Positions 49,594 to 62,406 of a stretch of DNA of 64,000 nt are shown here, one piece after another; positions within the stretch are counted from its first letter, which is position 1, and each line of letters starts with the position of its first letter. The notes below the pieces were generated by a model that saw only the letters and a list, made by a program, of their open reading frames with translations, made no database searches and had not been told where the DNA came from. Both the position numbers and the translations under genes were made by a program. Source of the stretch: Typha latifolia (Eukaryota; Streptophyta; Magnoliopsida; Poales; Typhaceae); assembly GCA_019914945.1 (NCBI GenBank), contig CM034104.1, positions 13,318,046-13,382,045 on the forward strand, read 5' to 3'.

Positions 49594-52500
49594 ATGAGTT
49601 GTTTTGCGTGCTGTGGATCGTCGGGCAAGGAGGAGGAGAGGAAGAAGAGTGGCTCAAAAGGAGGTGGGGATGTCAAGAAGGAGGGCTCGACCGCCCAGTC
49701 TTCTCGTCATGTGACGAGGGTTAGCTCAGGTAGGTCAAATTTTCTTCCTTTTTGGTGAAAATTGGATTCTGTTTTTGTGGGATATTTGGTTGCTCAATTG
49801 GTCAAATGTGAATTATCCCGATGTTGTTCCTTGATTTTGATCTGGGGATCAGATCTTTTCCCCTAACGACGGAAACTGATGTAATTCTTTCCTTTTATTT
49901 TCCAAGATGATCTCTTTTTTGTTTGAAATTTGTCTAATTTGTTAGAGATCAGAGTATTACCGTGTGATTATATTTGTCTCTTTGTGTATTCTCTTTTGTA
50001 AGAAGATAGGTGCATTGTTCTACTTGCTATAATCCTTTTCTGATTCTTGCCCAGTTAGCCTGATGTATGAGCAGTCAAAACTAGAAGAAAAATGATCAAA
50101 TTTCATCAGTTACAATGATGTAAGACACATCTTGATTGATACTTCTATAAATAAAATGGTGCTACTGAATGATTTAACTTTTATGGGCTTACTCAATTAC
50201 ATGGGTATTCAATTTTTTTTTTTATCTCTTTATCTTTACTTGCTAATTCTGAATTGTTTGTTGGTTCTAGATAAATCAAACTCACTGGGAGGCACAGACT
50301 CCAAGAAGGATGCATCGGTCCGGAAAGAAGGAAATAGTGCACATATTGCAGCACAGACTTTTACTTTTCGGGAGCTTGCTGCTGCTACAAAGAACTTTCG
50401 ACAAGATTGCCTGTTGGGTGAAGGGGGTTTTGGCCGTGTCTATAAAGGACGTTTGGAGAGTGGACAGGTCGATATCTTTAATGTCAGTTTAGTCCATCGG
50501 TTCTAGTTACTATTATTTAGCTATGCTTAAGTGAACTTACCCTTAGAATGCGGCACAGTTTATCCATCTTCTAAATACTTATTTGATATCTCCTCAACTA
50601 TAAGTTGGCAAAAGATTAAGGAGTGCTCTTTTTTCTTAATTTGTCGTTACATGCCATTTCTAGTTTGCCAGAGTTGAATAACGAGATTATAATTTCTTTT
50701 AGCAGGTTGTTGCTGTGAAGCAACTTGACAGAAATGGTCTTCAAGGAAATCGAGAATTTCTTGTGGAGGTCCTCATGCTCAGTCTCTTACATCATCCTAA
50801 TCTAGTCAATTTAATTGGTTACTGTGCTGATGGTGATCAACGGCTACTTGTCTATGAGTTTATGCCATTGGGATCACTAGAAGATCATCTGCACGGTCAG
50901 TTTATCTACTGTCTCCTTGTTGGATATGTTTTCAAGTTTCATATTGGTATTTTATTTGAACTTTTTGTCATCTACATGGCGACGAATATTACCATGAAAA
51001 TGGGTAAGTACACTAAAGAAGTAACATACTTTAAATCGTTAAATTGCTTTATGGTTGCCTTCATAAGAGATGTACTTTAGCCTGCTTCATGGTAATGTAC
51101 TTTTGCTCAAAAACAGAACACAAAATGCTGAAGATTACCAGGCCTTGCTTCAGGTCCTTCAGTTTTTGATTTGTATCAGTAATGGATATAGAAGGGCTGC
51201 AATTAATCAAGCCAATGAAGCTAATAAAACACCCACATAATTTTGCTCAGGGTGAAAAAAATCTCACATCCATGGAGATACAATTGTTCCTTGGCCATTT
51301 AGTATTAATTCAAGGGTCAGCACACCCTACAAAAAAGTAGATGAATGTCTAAAAGGGTCAGCTTCTGGGCTTGTTTTAGTCATATTATTCTTCAATATTC
51401 AAATTATATTTGTGAAATGTGATTCATAGAAAGATGCAAGTTCAATTAATTGGACCGCACATAGAAAGATATTTCAATTGGGAAGTAGTATTTTGTATTT
51501 ATTATTGTTAGTGACTGGGATAACTTGCAAATTGTGAAAACCATGGTTGCCTTAACATTTCACTTATCAATCAGTTTCTCTGATTGATTCCCTTGTGGTT
51601 TGCTCGTAAGAATTTAGTACATCTTGAGTTCCAAAAGTCTTCTACAACTTCCTGATTTGATTGTTTGTCAAATTTCTTATGCATATAATTACAAAGTCAT
51701 ACCATTTACTTTTTATAAGAGGCTGTCTAGTATCTATACTAATTTGGCAACTCGGTAATGCTTATCCAGTTATTCTATAGTTTTGTTAGCCTTGATTGAG
51801 TCAGGCTTCTTCATTTTGGAAATAGGTCATAGATGGAGTCTAGTAAGTGGAAACTATAGTTACAAAAAAAGAATTGGAACTACATTTGTGGAACTAATGG
51901 ATCAACATCTCGTGAATCCTGAGGACACGGCAACACACTGTTCTCCAATAATATGTAAAGCAGAGGGATGCTTTCCAGCAAGTAGTTGCACTTAACCTCA
52001 GTTACTTGGACACTGCTATCTACTTTGAATTTTTATCAGTACCTTGCTCACACTTTTATTAGGTATTGTTCATGAATAAATATGCTCATTACTTGCCTGT
52101 CATGTTAGTCAACATGGAAGAAGTGTGGCAAGAAATATCAGACAAACTGTTGTTCAATCCTGAATTATAGATGTAACAATATTTGTTTTGGTTTATGAAC
52201 TCTATCTTGTATAGCTTGTTTGTAATATGTTGCCTCTATATATTGTTACATATCATGGACAATTACAATATGTTGACTGATGGGCCACCTCTTTGATAGA
52301 TATTCCACCTGACAAGGAACCTCTTGACTGGAATACACGGATGAAGATAGCCGCTGGTGCAGCCAAGGGTTTGGAATACCTGCACGACAAGGCAAATCCT
52401 CCTGTTATTTACAGAGATTTCAAGTCATCGAACATCCTTCTTGGTGAAGGATATCATCCGAAACTCTCAGACTTTGGACTCGCAAAACTTGGTCCTGTCG

Positions 52501-54155
52501 GTGATAAGACTCATGTATCAACACGTGTCATGGGAACATATGGTTATTGCGCTCCTGAATATGCTATGACAGGACAGTTAACGGTCAAATCTGATGTTTA
52601 TAGTTTTGGCGTTGTATTCCTTGAACTTATTACAGGCCGCAAAGCAATTGACAACACCCGGCCTACTGGAGAGCAAAATCTAGTTGCATGGGTAGGTTCT
52701 TTAATGTCTTGATTACTTCATCTAGTCTAACGTGTTTTTGGACTAAGTTATCGGGGCAAGACTACAATCTACAATTCTACATTACAATTATTTCCAAAAA
52801 GTATATATAGGTACTGTAAACCAAGAGCTTCTTTTGATCTTTTTTCTTGTTTCTATCTTATAGTCTCTTACTGCCAAGTTTAGCTCACAAGTTACTAGTA
52901 CCATAATGGTCTATTTATTCTTTTAGGTGGCTTTTGGTTATGGAATAACTTCCAAACTAGTTTAGTTATGCTTATTTTTTTTTAACTTGTGTAAGAAGCT
53001 TATATTGGTTTAGACTATTATGGTGTTTGGTTGTAAATCCATATAGTGGTGTTATAACTATATGTGACATGACATAGAAAGTAATAAATTTAGGAGATTT
53101 TATAATAAATGACTAAAATACCTTTTACAGTGGATCGATGAGGAGAGGAGAGAGGAGAGAGAGAGGAAGAGTGAGGGAAAGAATGATTGAAATGATAGTT
53201 GATTAAAGTCATATCTTTTCAAGGACAAGGGCAAGATTGTAACTAGATTTTATGGTAATAATAAAATATTGGATAGAAGAAGAGAGAAGTAGGTATTAGT
53301 AAATTAGTATTGAGATAAACTGTTGTTCAAATACTAAACTAGTATAGACTTCTTTACACTAGAATACATTTATACTTATTCCACAACCAAATGGAGCCTT
53401 AGTGTCCTTAGGGAATCAAGAAAATCATGCTGGAAATTTAGTCTAGTGGATGATGTTATGCATTCTGTCTTGTATGTTGATTTCTTTTGTCTGGTAAATT
53501 TAGGCATAAAAGGATATTACATTTTAGCATATATCATATCCTTCCATTTATTTGACTGCAGGCTCGCCCATTATTCAAAGACCGAAGAAAGTTCCCCAAG
53601 ATGGCTGACCCATTACTACAAGGACGTTATCCCATGAGAGGCCTATACCAGGCTTTAGCTGTTGCAGCAATGTGTTTGCAAGAGCAAGCTGCAACTAGGC
53701 CTCTTATTGGGGATGTTGTCACTGCTCTCTCATATCTAGCTTCTCAAATGTATGATCCAAATGCAGCTTCTGCTCAAAGTACCAGGAGTGGCTCATCTAC
53801 TCCAAGGGCTAGGGAGGACAGGAGAAACATCCGGAAGTCTGATTCTCAACATGCTGTTCAATCACCAAATCAGAATTCTCCTGATTTGAGGCGGAAAGAA
53901 ACTCTCAGTGGATTAAACCTTGGAACAGATGCTGGAAGAAATGATACTGGTGGTAGTTCTGGAAGGAAAGGGGCTTTGGATGAGTCAGAAATGCAGGAAT
54001 TTCATTATGACAGTCCAGTTCATGCAGGAAGGACTAGAGAAGGTCCAAATGTCGATAGACAGCGTGCTATTGCAGAGGCCAAAGTATGGGGTGAGAACTG
54101 GAGAGAGAGAAAGCGGGCAAATACAGCAGGTAGCTTTGATAGTACAAATGAGTAG
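49594..54155 (+). CDS. Receptor-like cytoplasmic kinase, subfamily VII (PBL27/CDL1-like)
   Basis: Five exons: 49594-49729, 50271-50467, 50706-50895, 52300-52691 and 53562-54155. They give 1509 nt, 502 aa, phases closed. The N-terminus MSCFACCG carries cysteines suited to S-acylation at the plasma membrane. The kinase domain (about residues 80-355) starts after the [13 protein letters not shown] block typical of the subfamily. It shows [18 protein letters not shown] (ATP lysine), [11 protein letters not shown] (catalytic Asp, with YRD instead of HRD as usual here), [25 protein letters not shown] and [10 protein letters not shown] Ser-rich, charged C-terminal tail of about 130 aa follows and ends FDSTNE. 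PBL27 relays chitin receptor signals to MAP kinases in Arabidopsis; orthology here is inference from overall similarity. Intron 3 is 1.4 kb and intron 4 carries a MITE-like insert. Confidence 0.94.
53021..53398. mobile_element. MITE-like insert in kinase intron 4
   Basis: The 378-bp non-coding segment is flanked on both sides by TTA (53018-53020 and 53399-53401). Its ends are inverted: TGGTGTTTGGTTGT at the left, and CCACAACCAAATGGAGCC at the right, which reads GGCTCCATTTGGTTGTGG on the other strand. A 3-bp TTA target duplication with GG-starting ends suggests a PIF/Harbinger (Tourist-like) element. Confidence 0.5.
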
Positions 54156-55739
54156 TTAAACATCCCTTACGGTCAAGACCCTTCACATGGGTGCATTTGA
54201 TTTTGGTCAGTCTCATAGGAGGAAATGAATTACTTGTCAGGAATCAAGGAGATCAAACTTAAGAGCGTCTTATCCTTCCGATCTTGGTTAGTCTCTGTGA
54301 ATAAGGGTGAAGTTATATCTGGCCAGCTCCTGCTGATTCGTAATCCATTCCTTGAGTCAGATCAGATGCCTTTTCTAGGTATTCTTCCCTCAATAGATAT
54401 GAAGTGCCTTAGATCGGGGAGCATTGTTATTTATCTAGAAGAGTAAATGTTAAGAGAAAAAAGAAACAAAGGGTATCAAAAAAATTTACAATCGGAGCAA
54501 TTTGAAGATATCTAATCCTTATCACAGGTATGCTCTACATGCTGCTTGTTGCAGTTCGACTTTTCAAGGCCTCAAATACATGAGCAAGCAATAGTTTTGT
54601 CCATAAGTCAGGAACAGGATTTCCTTTAAACAACATTGGTGTATCAACATTTCATATTACTACTGTGTGAAACTTCTGGTATTTCAGACTCGTGCTAAAG
54701 TTGTATTCTTTCACTCTGGATTTTCTAGGTGTTCATTTCTGTCAACTTTGTTTGATCTATTGGCATGGTTTTTCCTTATTGTAAATCTATTATTGCCTAC
54801 CACATTGCTGGTAGGAACTTTGGAGGCTTATAATCTCAAATATTTCTTTAAGATCCTCTGGTGGTCGTTTCTTCCATCAAAATAACTTACCAAACATTAT
54901 GCGTTGTTAGAAGTTTCTTCTCAAGCTGGATAGGTGGTACATATTTGTTTTGGGAGACTTCGGCAATGTAATCTTGATTGGACGTTAAATTTTTTTTCTT
55001 GATTGGAAGTCTCTCATGGGCATGACACTCAGACGTCATTAGCAAGCTAAATAAGTTTTCTTGTTCTAGCCCAATAATATATGTTTAGATAATTAAAAAA
55101 GTTCATGATGTATGTGTACCCAGATTCGAATTTCCGGAACAGAGGCACCGTTGAGTTTCTTGTTCCAGAAATTCCGTGTGTATCAACTTAATGTGAAATT
55201 AAGTCAATTGTCTGTGACTTGAATTTGGAAGACACGCATAATACTAATTGAGGCGGCCATGTGGAAGTAAAAAGAAAGAAAATAAAAAACCCTATATTCA
55301 CAATCAAAGAGACTGGATAATTGGATGCTGTGTTTTCCCTGCCTTCAATCAAATAACTCGATCTCACAGGAAAAAAAAAATGAACCTACAGGTCCTGATG
55401 CTGAAATAAATTTCTTTTCCAACTACTACCAGAAAAAGGGAGTGCAAAGAAGGTTGCATAAACACTTGAAAATATCCCATACATCACCCTGGTTCAAAGA
55501 GTGGTGTAATAGTGGACAGTTTTCTTTATTATATATATTTTATATCGGCCATTTACAATAATGTTGAGATTCAAGCATGAGTCTTTATATACATCTTTCC
55601 AGCTGATAACACAATTGAAGACCATATTTTTCATGTACAGGCATGTAATTCTTCATTTATTTCGCCTCTGAAATCAACAGGGCATCTTCAAGAGATGAAC
55701 ATGGTGTCCCCTTTTCCTAACTTTCAGCCCCCATATTTG
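54156..55739. other. Convergent 3' region between kinase and lipase genes
   Basis: The 3' UTR of the kinase probably reaches the 54400-54900 area, and the lipase 3' UTR lies just left of 55740. No further gene is seen. Confidence 0.5.
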
Positions 55740-58700
55740 CTAGATATAACTTGTGCTAGCTGTTTGTCTACTAGATTGTAGTATAGATGGAGCAGGTAGG
55801 TTCTTCGACAGGATAACGTTGCCGGCGAGATCCATTTGGTACTGTAGGACGCTGTAGTCCATAACAATTCTACAAGAGCCCCAAGTCTCAGCCTGCATAC
55901 TGATACCGTAATACTGTAGATGGTCGGAAATGCTGTTTCCACTCACAGAGCTACAAAGGGGCAGAAGGAGATTATGATAAACAAAAGACCTTACTGGAAA
56001 TGCAGGGAAAAGCTAACAATTACTTTATATATGGGGGAAGAGAGAGAGAGAGTGAGAAGGTTGACATACCAGCTACAAGATGGGTCTTCACCAGAACCAT
56101 CACAAATTTGCTCAATCGCATACACTAGACTTCCTAATCCAATATTGTGGAGCCATACCTGAAATTTAAAGCAGCCTAGTAAATACTGATATATTGGAGG
56201 TATGTGAGTGTGTAACATGCATTGCATATGAAGTGGTTTCAAAAAAGGTGCATTAGATATAACACTGAAAGGGAAAAGCAATGGTCGACTCCCAAGAACT
56301 ATATACTATTAGACCATGCATTAAAATGGAGAGACAGAAAAATTGACAACATAGTGATGAATTTTCAAGAGAAAAAGAGAAAAAAACACTCCTTTTTAAA
56401 CCAGTTACAAGCACTTTTAGCATTTGAATATACCCTACTCTTCAAGCAGAAAAACACCTACTGGAGTTTGCAGAAGTATCGAAGTGCTTGTTCAAAAAGA
56501 TTGATGTGTGTATAGTTACCTACCTTTCTTACTTGATTATTAATTAGGACTATGAGTTTATTTTGATTTAATATGGCCTTAATTTGGGTCAGTTTTTTGG
56601 TAGATTAGATGGGCTAGCCTAAAGAGTAGAACTAAGCAACCTTTTGACTAGAACTAAGCAGAATTAGACTTAGGAGCCATTATGGTATTATTTTCATGCT
56701 AGATTGGATGAACTTCCATACAAACCACTTCAAATTTAGTCTAGTTGTCTTTTATTGGATTTTCTATATCTAGCAGGCAACCTGAAAAACGCTACAAAAG
56801 CAAACCTAGTCCAGATAATATTATTTGGAGTTGAACCCCACTAGGCTGATTCATTCAACATGCAATACAATTTAAAACAGGGAGGACACTCTTTTTCTCC
56901 TCCCCACATCTCTCCCTCCAATATATCTCTTACAATCTCCCTTTTCCTCACATCATACAACCTCTATATAGCCATACAGTATTGTTGCTCCTCTTTTTTC
57001 TCCCAATGCTTCCTCTCCTCAGATATCCATCATATGAAATCCCTCCCTCTGTACAGAAGCCTATCTCTTTTCTTCCCCAGTGCAGCAAGTCCCTCCTCCT
57101 CTTTCTTCTTTATTCTTCAACTATGCTACTGCTAGTCCAGTATCACTGTGCATGTATATTTGCTTTAACCTTCCAATTTGGTGAGACCTACGCTTAAATT
57201 CCTGTGATTCAAACTTGTTTCTAAAGTCTCTTTGCTATCATGAAACTGAAATAGTTACTGCAAGATTTCATCATGTTGGTTCTTTAAGACTTGTCTTTTA
57301 AATCATCTTCAACTGAACCCTATTTTATATGTTGAATATCCAACGGTTTATCAAGAAAAAGCTGTTATAGTGTTATTCTATTTTCTATCAGCTTTGGTTC
57401 ATGAATAGAGAAATACATGATTCCTTCGATCCCTTTATGGATTGATACTTTTATAGCAAAATTTTGTTTTGCATCAATTGGTAACGGAGAACAAACTACT
57501 AACTCTAGATTGTTTTAAAGAGTTGAGCTTAGTTGGAAACTATCTGGAGCCTCTTTTAGGCTGGAGCTTCAAACAAAGCTCCCTGCAGAACTACATTTCT
57601 CAGAGACGTCTGAAAGACAGCATTAGGAAGTTCAAACAGAACACAAAAATTTTAAAGAAAAAAGAAGAAAAGAAAAGAACATTGTATAGCTTTTTAGACT
57701 ACCCGTGCAGAGAATGGCACATAGTGATTCATATAAAGAACGAAATGATGTCAAGGTTGATACTTGATACGCATTCAGCAAAAAGATTCCAAAAGATAGG
57801 TAATAAAGTATAAAGTATATGAGAAAAATCATAGCATATCTGAAGTCATCAATATTGTACCTCTCTTGCAAAGTGATGGTATGTTTTCTGGGGGAAGTAC
57901 GAGTAATATGGTGGCAAATGTGGCACAATATCATGCCCATGGGTAATCCGAATTGCATGTGGTACATGTTTGCTAAAATATGAGGCAAAAGCAGCATTGC
58001 CTATCCGAGGTTGCCCAAATGTCATAAGCTGAACATTTGGTATTCTATGATTAACCTATAAAAAAAGAACATTCCATAAGATGAGAAGCATACATCAGTT
58101 GTATAATGAAATTGGTAAAGGTCCAGTAGATTGAATATTTAAGATATTAATATAAATAAAACAGAGAATCACAGGTATCTAAAGAGATGCATTCACTGAA
58201 AACTGATGTACTAGAGAGATTCTCAGGTTACGTACTGTAAGATCAAGTGCACAAAAGGAAGCCATAGCTCCTCCCATGGAATGCCCAGTAACCATAATGC
58301 CAATATCTCCATATAACTTCTTAGTCTTATGAACAGCATTTATAACCGCGTCACGTAGCGTTGTATTATGGTAAGCAGTATAAAATCCAAGGTGCACCTT
58401 TGATGAAAGCATGAAACATGATATTAGTAAGTATCTAATTTTGGCATTTTTCATTAAATAGCATAAAATTGAAACCAACCATTGCATCAGGCGTGCCTGG
58501 ATAGTTTAGATCAAGCTGTTTCCATAACAAATTCTCTATCCAATTCTGTAAACTGAGAAAAAATAAAATACCCGGCATGTAAACTTAGAATCCAGCATGC
58601 AAATATAACTCTTCAAGATGACACAGAATGTTGCCAACGGAAAACATGCTGCTAAAGTTCCAGATTTAAAACAACCATCAGTTAACTGGTAATCAACCAT

Positions 58701-60283
58701 GCAAAACTTAGAATTAACATACCTGTTCTCTTGAGTTCCTCTAAATGCTATTATGATAGAATTAAGATCATGAGCTACACCAACATATGCCTGCAATTAT
58801 CCATCAGGTTAAATAAATATAAAGAGCCCAAATGCCAAAGTGCTAATACAAGGAATATACCTGTAAGCAGTTTTGAACATCGACAATCAGCTCAATCACC
58901 TCAAATCCCTGATAAATAAATGTAAGAGTGCAATACATTACACACTATCATTTACTTCTAGTCCATGAATGGCGAACCATCTTGACTTGATAGTCAAACA
59001 AACAACATGTCAAAGCTAAGAATGTGCATGTAACTTTCTAAAGGTAAAACAAAATAACATTCCTTTGTACCTGTGTCAAATCATTACATCTTGAGCAGGT
59101 CCACGTAAATAGTTCTGTTAAATCAGTCATGTACACCTGCCAGTTACAATAAGAGATCTTATTAGGATAGCTCAAAACTAACAAGATATCCGGTTGAAAC
59201 AAATTCTTCTGTTAATGATAATCAAGAAAAATAATTAATTTTGCAGCTGCAGCCAAGAGATAACAAAGTTTCAAACTTGTTGCTTCCTATCCAGAGAAGC
59301 AAAATAAGATAACATGCTTGGCAAGAAGTATGTTTGAACATGAAAAAACTAAACAAACCAAACTTACAGCAGAAGCATATTCAGCGAGAATTATGGCAAG
59401 AGTTTCATTGTAAATATGATTGTGTTCTCCATGCTTGATTCTTAGTTCTGCGACCAGAATGTATGAACAAGGATGGTTAAAATTGCAATTTCATCTTATA
59501 TGGGTTAGAAAACATAGATCTCATTCTTGAAGCAAGTACTGCAACAAATCAATCAATTTTATACATCTGTTGAAAAGAAAGCAAATAGAAGTGCAGCAGT
59601 GTCTGTTTAACAAAACAGTGATCCTACAATTATACTTGATAAAGGCAAGCAACATAACTCTGGCTAAAAATCCAATTGTACATCTAGAAACAGTAACTAT
59701 CATATACTAGAATATTCGTATCGAGATATGAGACTGAAAAAGAGCAGTTTTAATACTCCTCCAGCATAATCGGTTAGGTGTGGGTATTCACTATTACATG
59801 GAGGACTTGAGACGTTTTAATAAATATAATCATGATCTAGAATCCTCTAGATTAAATCATCAAATGTGACAGTAACAAATATATGTGAAAGAATGGCCAA
59901 TGCCAGCTAATTACAATCTATCGACATTCTCATCATATATTCATTCAACTCCAGACTTGTAAACCACGTTCTGGTTCTGCAATTGGGTTTACATCGTCAT
60001 CCATCTTAGAGCATTCGACTAAAATCTTTTCCTCTGCTCCAAGTTACACAGTTGCAAGTTTCAACAAACACCTGCCTAACTTGCCTGCAGCTTCCAAGAA
60101 AAGCTATCTCCTTGTCTACTTATAATTCATCCCTTACAATTAAACGATGCCGTAAAAAACAAAAAAAACAAAATTTCTTCAAGAAATCGTATAGTGCCAA
60201 AAACGAATTCAATTACCTCTCCCACGACAAAGTGATACTAAGCACACCAATATCATCACCCTGAGCAAACTCGGCCGCTCCAT
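55740..60283 (-). CDS. Lipase class 3 family protein (secreted triacylglycerol lipase-like)
   Basis: Ten exons: 60217-60283, 59368-59447, 59071-59136, 58861-58908, 58723-58790, 58480-58552, 58236-58397, 57861-58055, 56070-56158 and 55740-55950. They give 1059 nt, 352 aa, all phases closing. The N-terminus MERPSLLRVMILVCLVSLC is a clear signal peptide. The alpha/beta-hydrolase core shows IIIAFRGTQEN (oxyanion region), the nucleophile elbow VTGHSMGGAMA (Ser174), TFGQPRIGN, and GHDIVPHLPP (Asp230). A late His in SISDHLQYYG (about His293) is the likely third triad member. Cysteine pairs such as CSRC and C-terminal CDGSGEDPSCSC fit an extracellular or endomembrane protein. The substrate is unknown; acyl-ester hydrolysis is family knowledge. 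A 1.7-kb intron precedes the penultimate exon. Confidence 0.93.
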
Positions 60284-62406
60284 ACCCTTACAAATCAAGA
60301 AAATTTCACAAAATTAAGACAAATACCACTTGCTCACTAGAAAAAAAGAAGAAAAGAAGAAGAAGAAGAGATCCCCGGTACCTAAATCACGAGATGATGA
60401 GAAGTAGGAGATGATTTCGACTCCTCGCAATGCTCGAAGAGGAGGGGAAGACGAATAGTTGGATTTGGCGTCGTTCTTTACTTCTTTTATTCGTAAATGG
60501 GACGGAACAAGAGCGGTGGGAGAATACGGAGTCAAAATGGAAATCCAAAGCTACCCCAACAAATATGAAATTATATAACAATTGGGTCGGATTGCCAGGC
60601 TAAAATTCCTAAACTACCCCCCTTATCCGTCAATCGGATATCGCTATCCGGGTTTTGAGATGTGGCTATCCGAGGGGAAATCGGATAGTTGGGTGGGGCC
60701 ACTTGGGCTTTTTCAAGAGGAATTATCAAATACCACCCTGTTTTTTTATACAATTTAGTACAAGTAACCTTTTACCCCCACATGGGTAGAACTATATTCA
60801 CTTTCGCCCCTCCATATTATTATTTATGTCACTTTAACCCCCTATTGGAGTTATGATGATATTTAAACTAAAATAATTATTTCTATATTATATTTAACTA
60901 AATTATAGTTCAAATTTAAAAATACTTATTAGAAATAAAGTTGTAGATAATTAAATAAACTTTCTAGCATTTAATGTATTAATTATTCTAATTTTATCTC
61001 TAATAAATATTTTCAAATTTAACCTGTAAATTTGTCAAATATAACTAAAAAAATTCAGTTTTAGTTTAATTACAACTATACGAGTAAAGTAGCATAAATT
61101 AAACTAAAAGGGAGTTGAATTTGGACCTAGTCAAATAGGTAGTTTCCCCTTAGAAGTTACGATTAATATCCATGGTTGTGTATTTGTTACGAAAGACAAT
61201 TTTTATATAACACCCTATTATTATTTTGACTACCCAATTATTCTTAATTTTAAAATATAATTCTATTTAGACCGCCTAAATTATTAGTATATTTTATACT
61301 CTCTGAACTAAGAGAAATATTTATATATACTCCTTGAATTAAAAAGATATAATTATACTAACCTCTGAACTAATTTATTTTGTAATTAAAAATTGTACAT
61401 TAAAAATAGATGATAATTTAGGGACTCCAAGTAGAACTTTTCAGTCTTAAACTATAAGACACTTTCTAAACCTAATCTCCCTAAGACACTTTCTAAACCT
61501 AATCTCCCACTAACTAAATTGACTAATTGCCCTTTAAAAAATGTTCTTGGAGAAATTTGGATTTTGTAATCTTACTTTAAAAAATGGGATTTTAGAAGTT
61601 AAAAAAAAAAGAAAAAAAAGAGAGAGAATACTTGTTAATTTAACCTAGATGTGATATAAATATTATAAAAAAGAGGTTTACAAGTAGCTAAAATATGGGT
61701 GTTAATTATAAAATCACTAAAATTTAGGGTTTCTTTGGTGGTTTTTTTTTTCTCTCCTGGATGATATAAAACTTGGAGCTATGCACACATAAAAACAATT
61801 TAGACAGGGATAATTTATATCTATATATTTATTATATATAATTATTGATAATGAGTTTATAAACCAAAAATAACGACCAAATTAAGTGACTCCTTAAAAT
61901 AAGTTTCAAACTAAGTGAGAAAATGCCACGTCAGCTACGACTTTGCCCAACGGCCCCAACGCATGTGAAATCCCATCCTACGGCTGAAATTCTCCGATTC
62001 ACTCACCAACGGTGTGATTCTTCTCCTCTGCATCACATATCTAAACCCTTCTCTCTTCCCTATTATAATCCCTCCTTAAAACCCTTGCGCTCTTCGATCC
62101 TCGAGGCGCCTCCCCCTCCATTGTTGCCGCGTTGAAGAATCGGCAAAGGAAGGTAAATTTCCCACCTTTCTTCTTCCTGGAAAGCTAATTTTCAGTAGAC
62201 AACCAAAGCCCTTTTTATAGTCTTAATCCTGGATCCTTCAACCAAGTCGCATTGATTGGGAACGGTTTTCCATCCTTTTGGTTCGTAAAGGTCACTCCTT
62301 TGGGCCTCGAATCGTCTTAGATTACGAAGCCCTTTGTTGGTTTTTGGTTTTGAAGGTGTTTTCGCTTTAATTTATGCAGCGGTACTCGTTTGGCTGGTAA
62401 AGAGAG
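60284..62406. other. Divergent intergenic region between lipase and NOP58
   Basis: The lipase leader is probably within 60284-60540. The middle is AT-rich with a repeat fragment at about 61198-61285. From about 61940 the NOP58 promoter follows, with GCCCAACGGCCCC (site-II-like) at about 61947 and CTAAACCCTT (telo-box-like) at about 62040. A leader exon ending near 62152 (donor GTAAAT) and an intron ending at about 62379 are likely. Telo-box plus site II is a known promoter pairing of plant ribosome-biogenesis genes. Confidence 0.5.
61198..61285. repeat. Dispersed repeat fragment upstream of lipase
   Basis: Matches the fragment at about 41195-41285 in order and spacing of TTTTTATATAACACCCT, ATTATTTTGACTA and ATAATTCTATTTAG-like blocks. 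Confidence 0.65.

Noticed and set aside
56860..57197. 91-aa and 71-aa plus-strand frames in the long lipase intron
   Set aside because: Pyrimidine-rich intron sequence, with no domain and no splice support.
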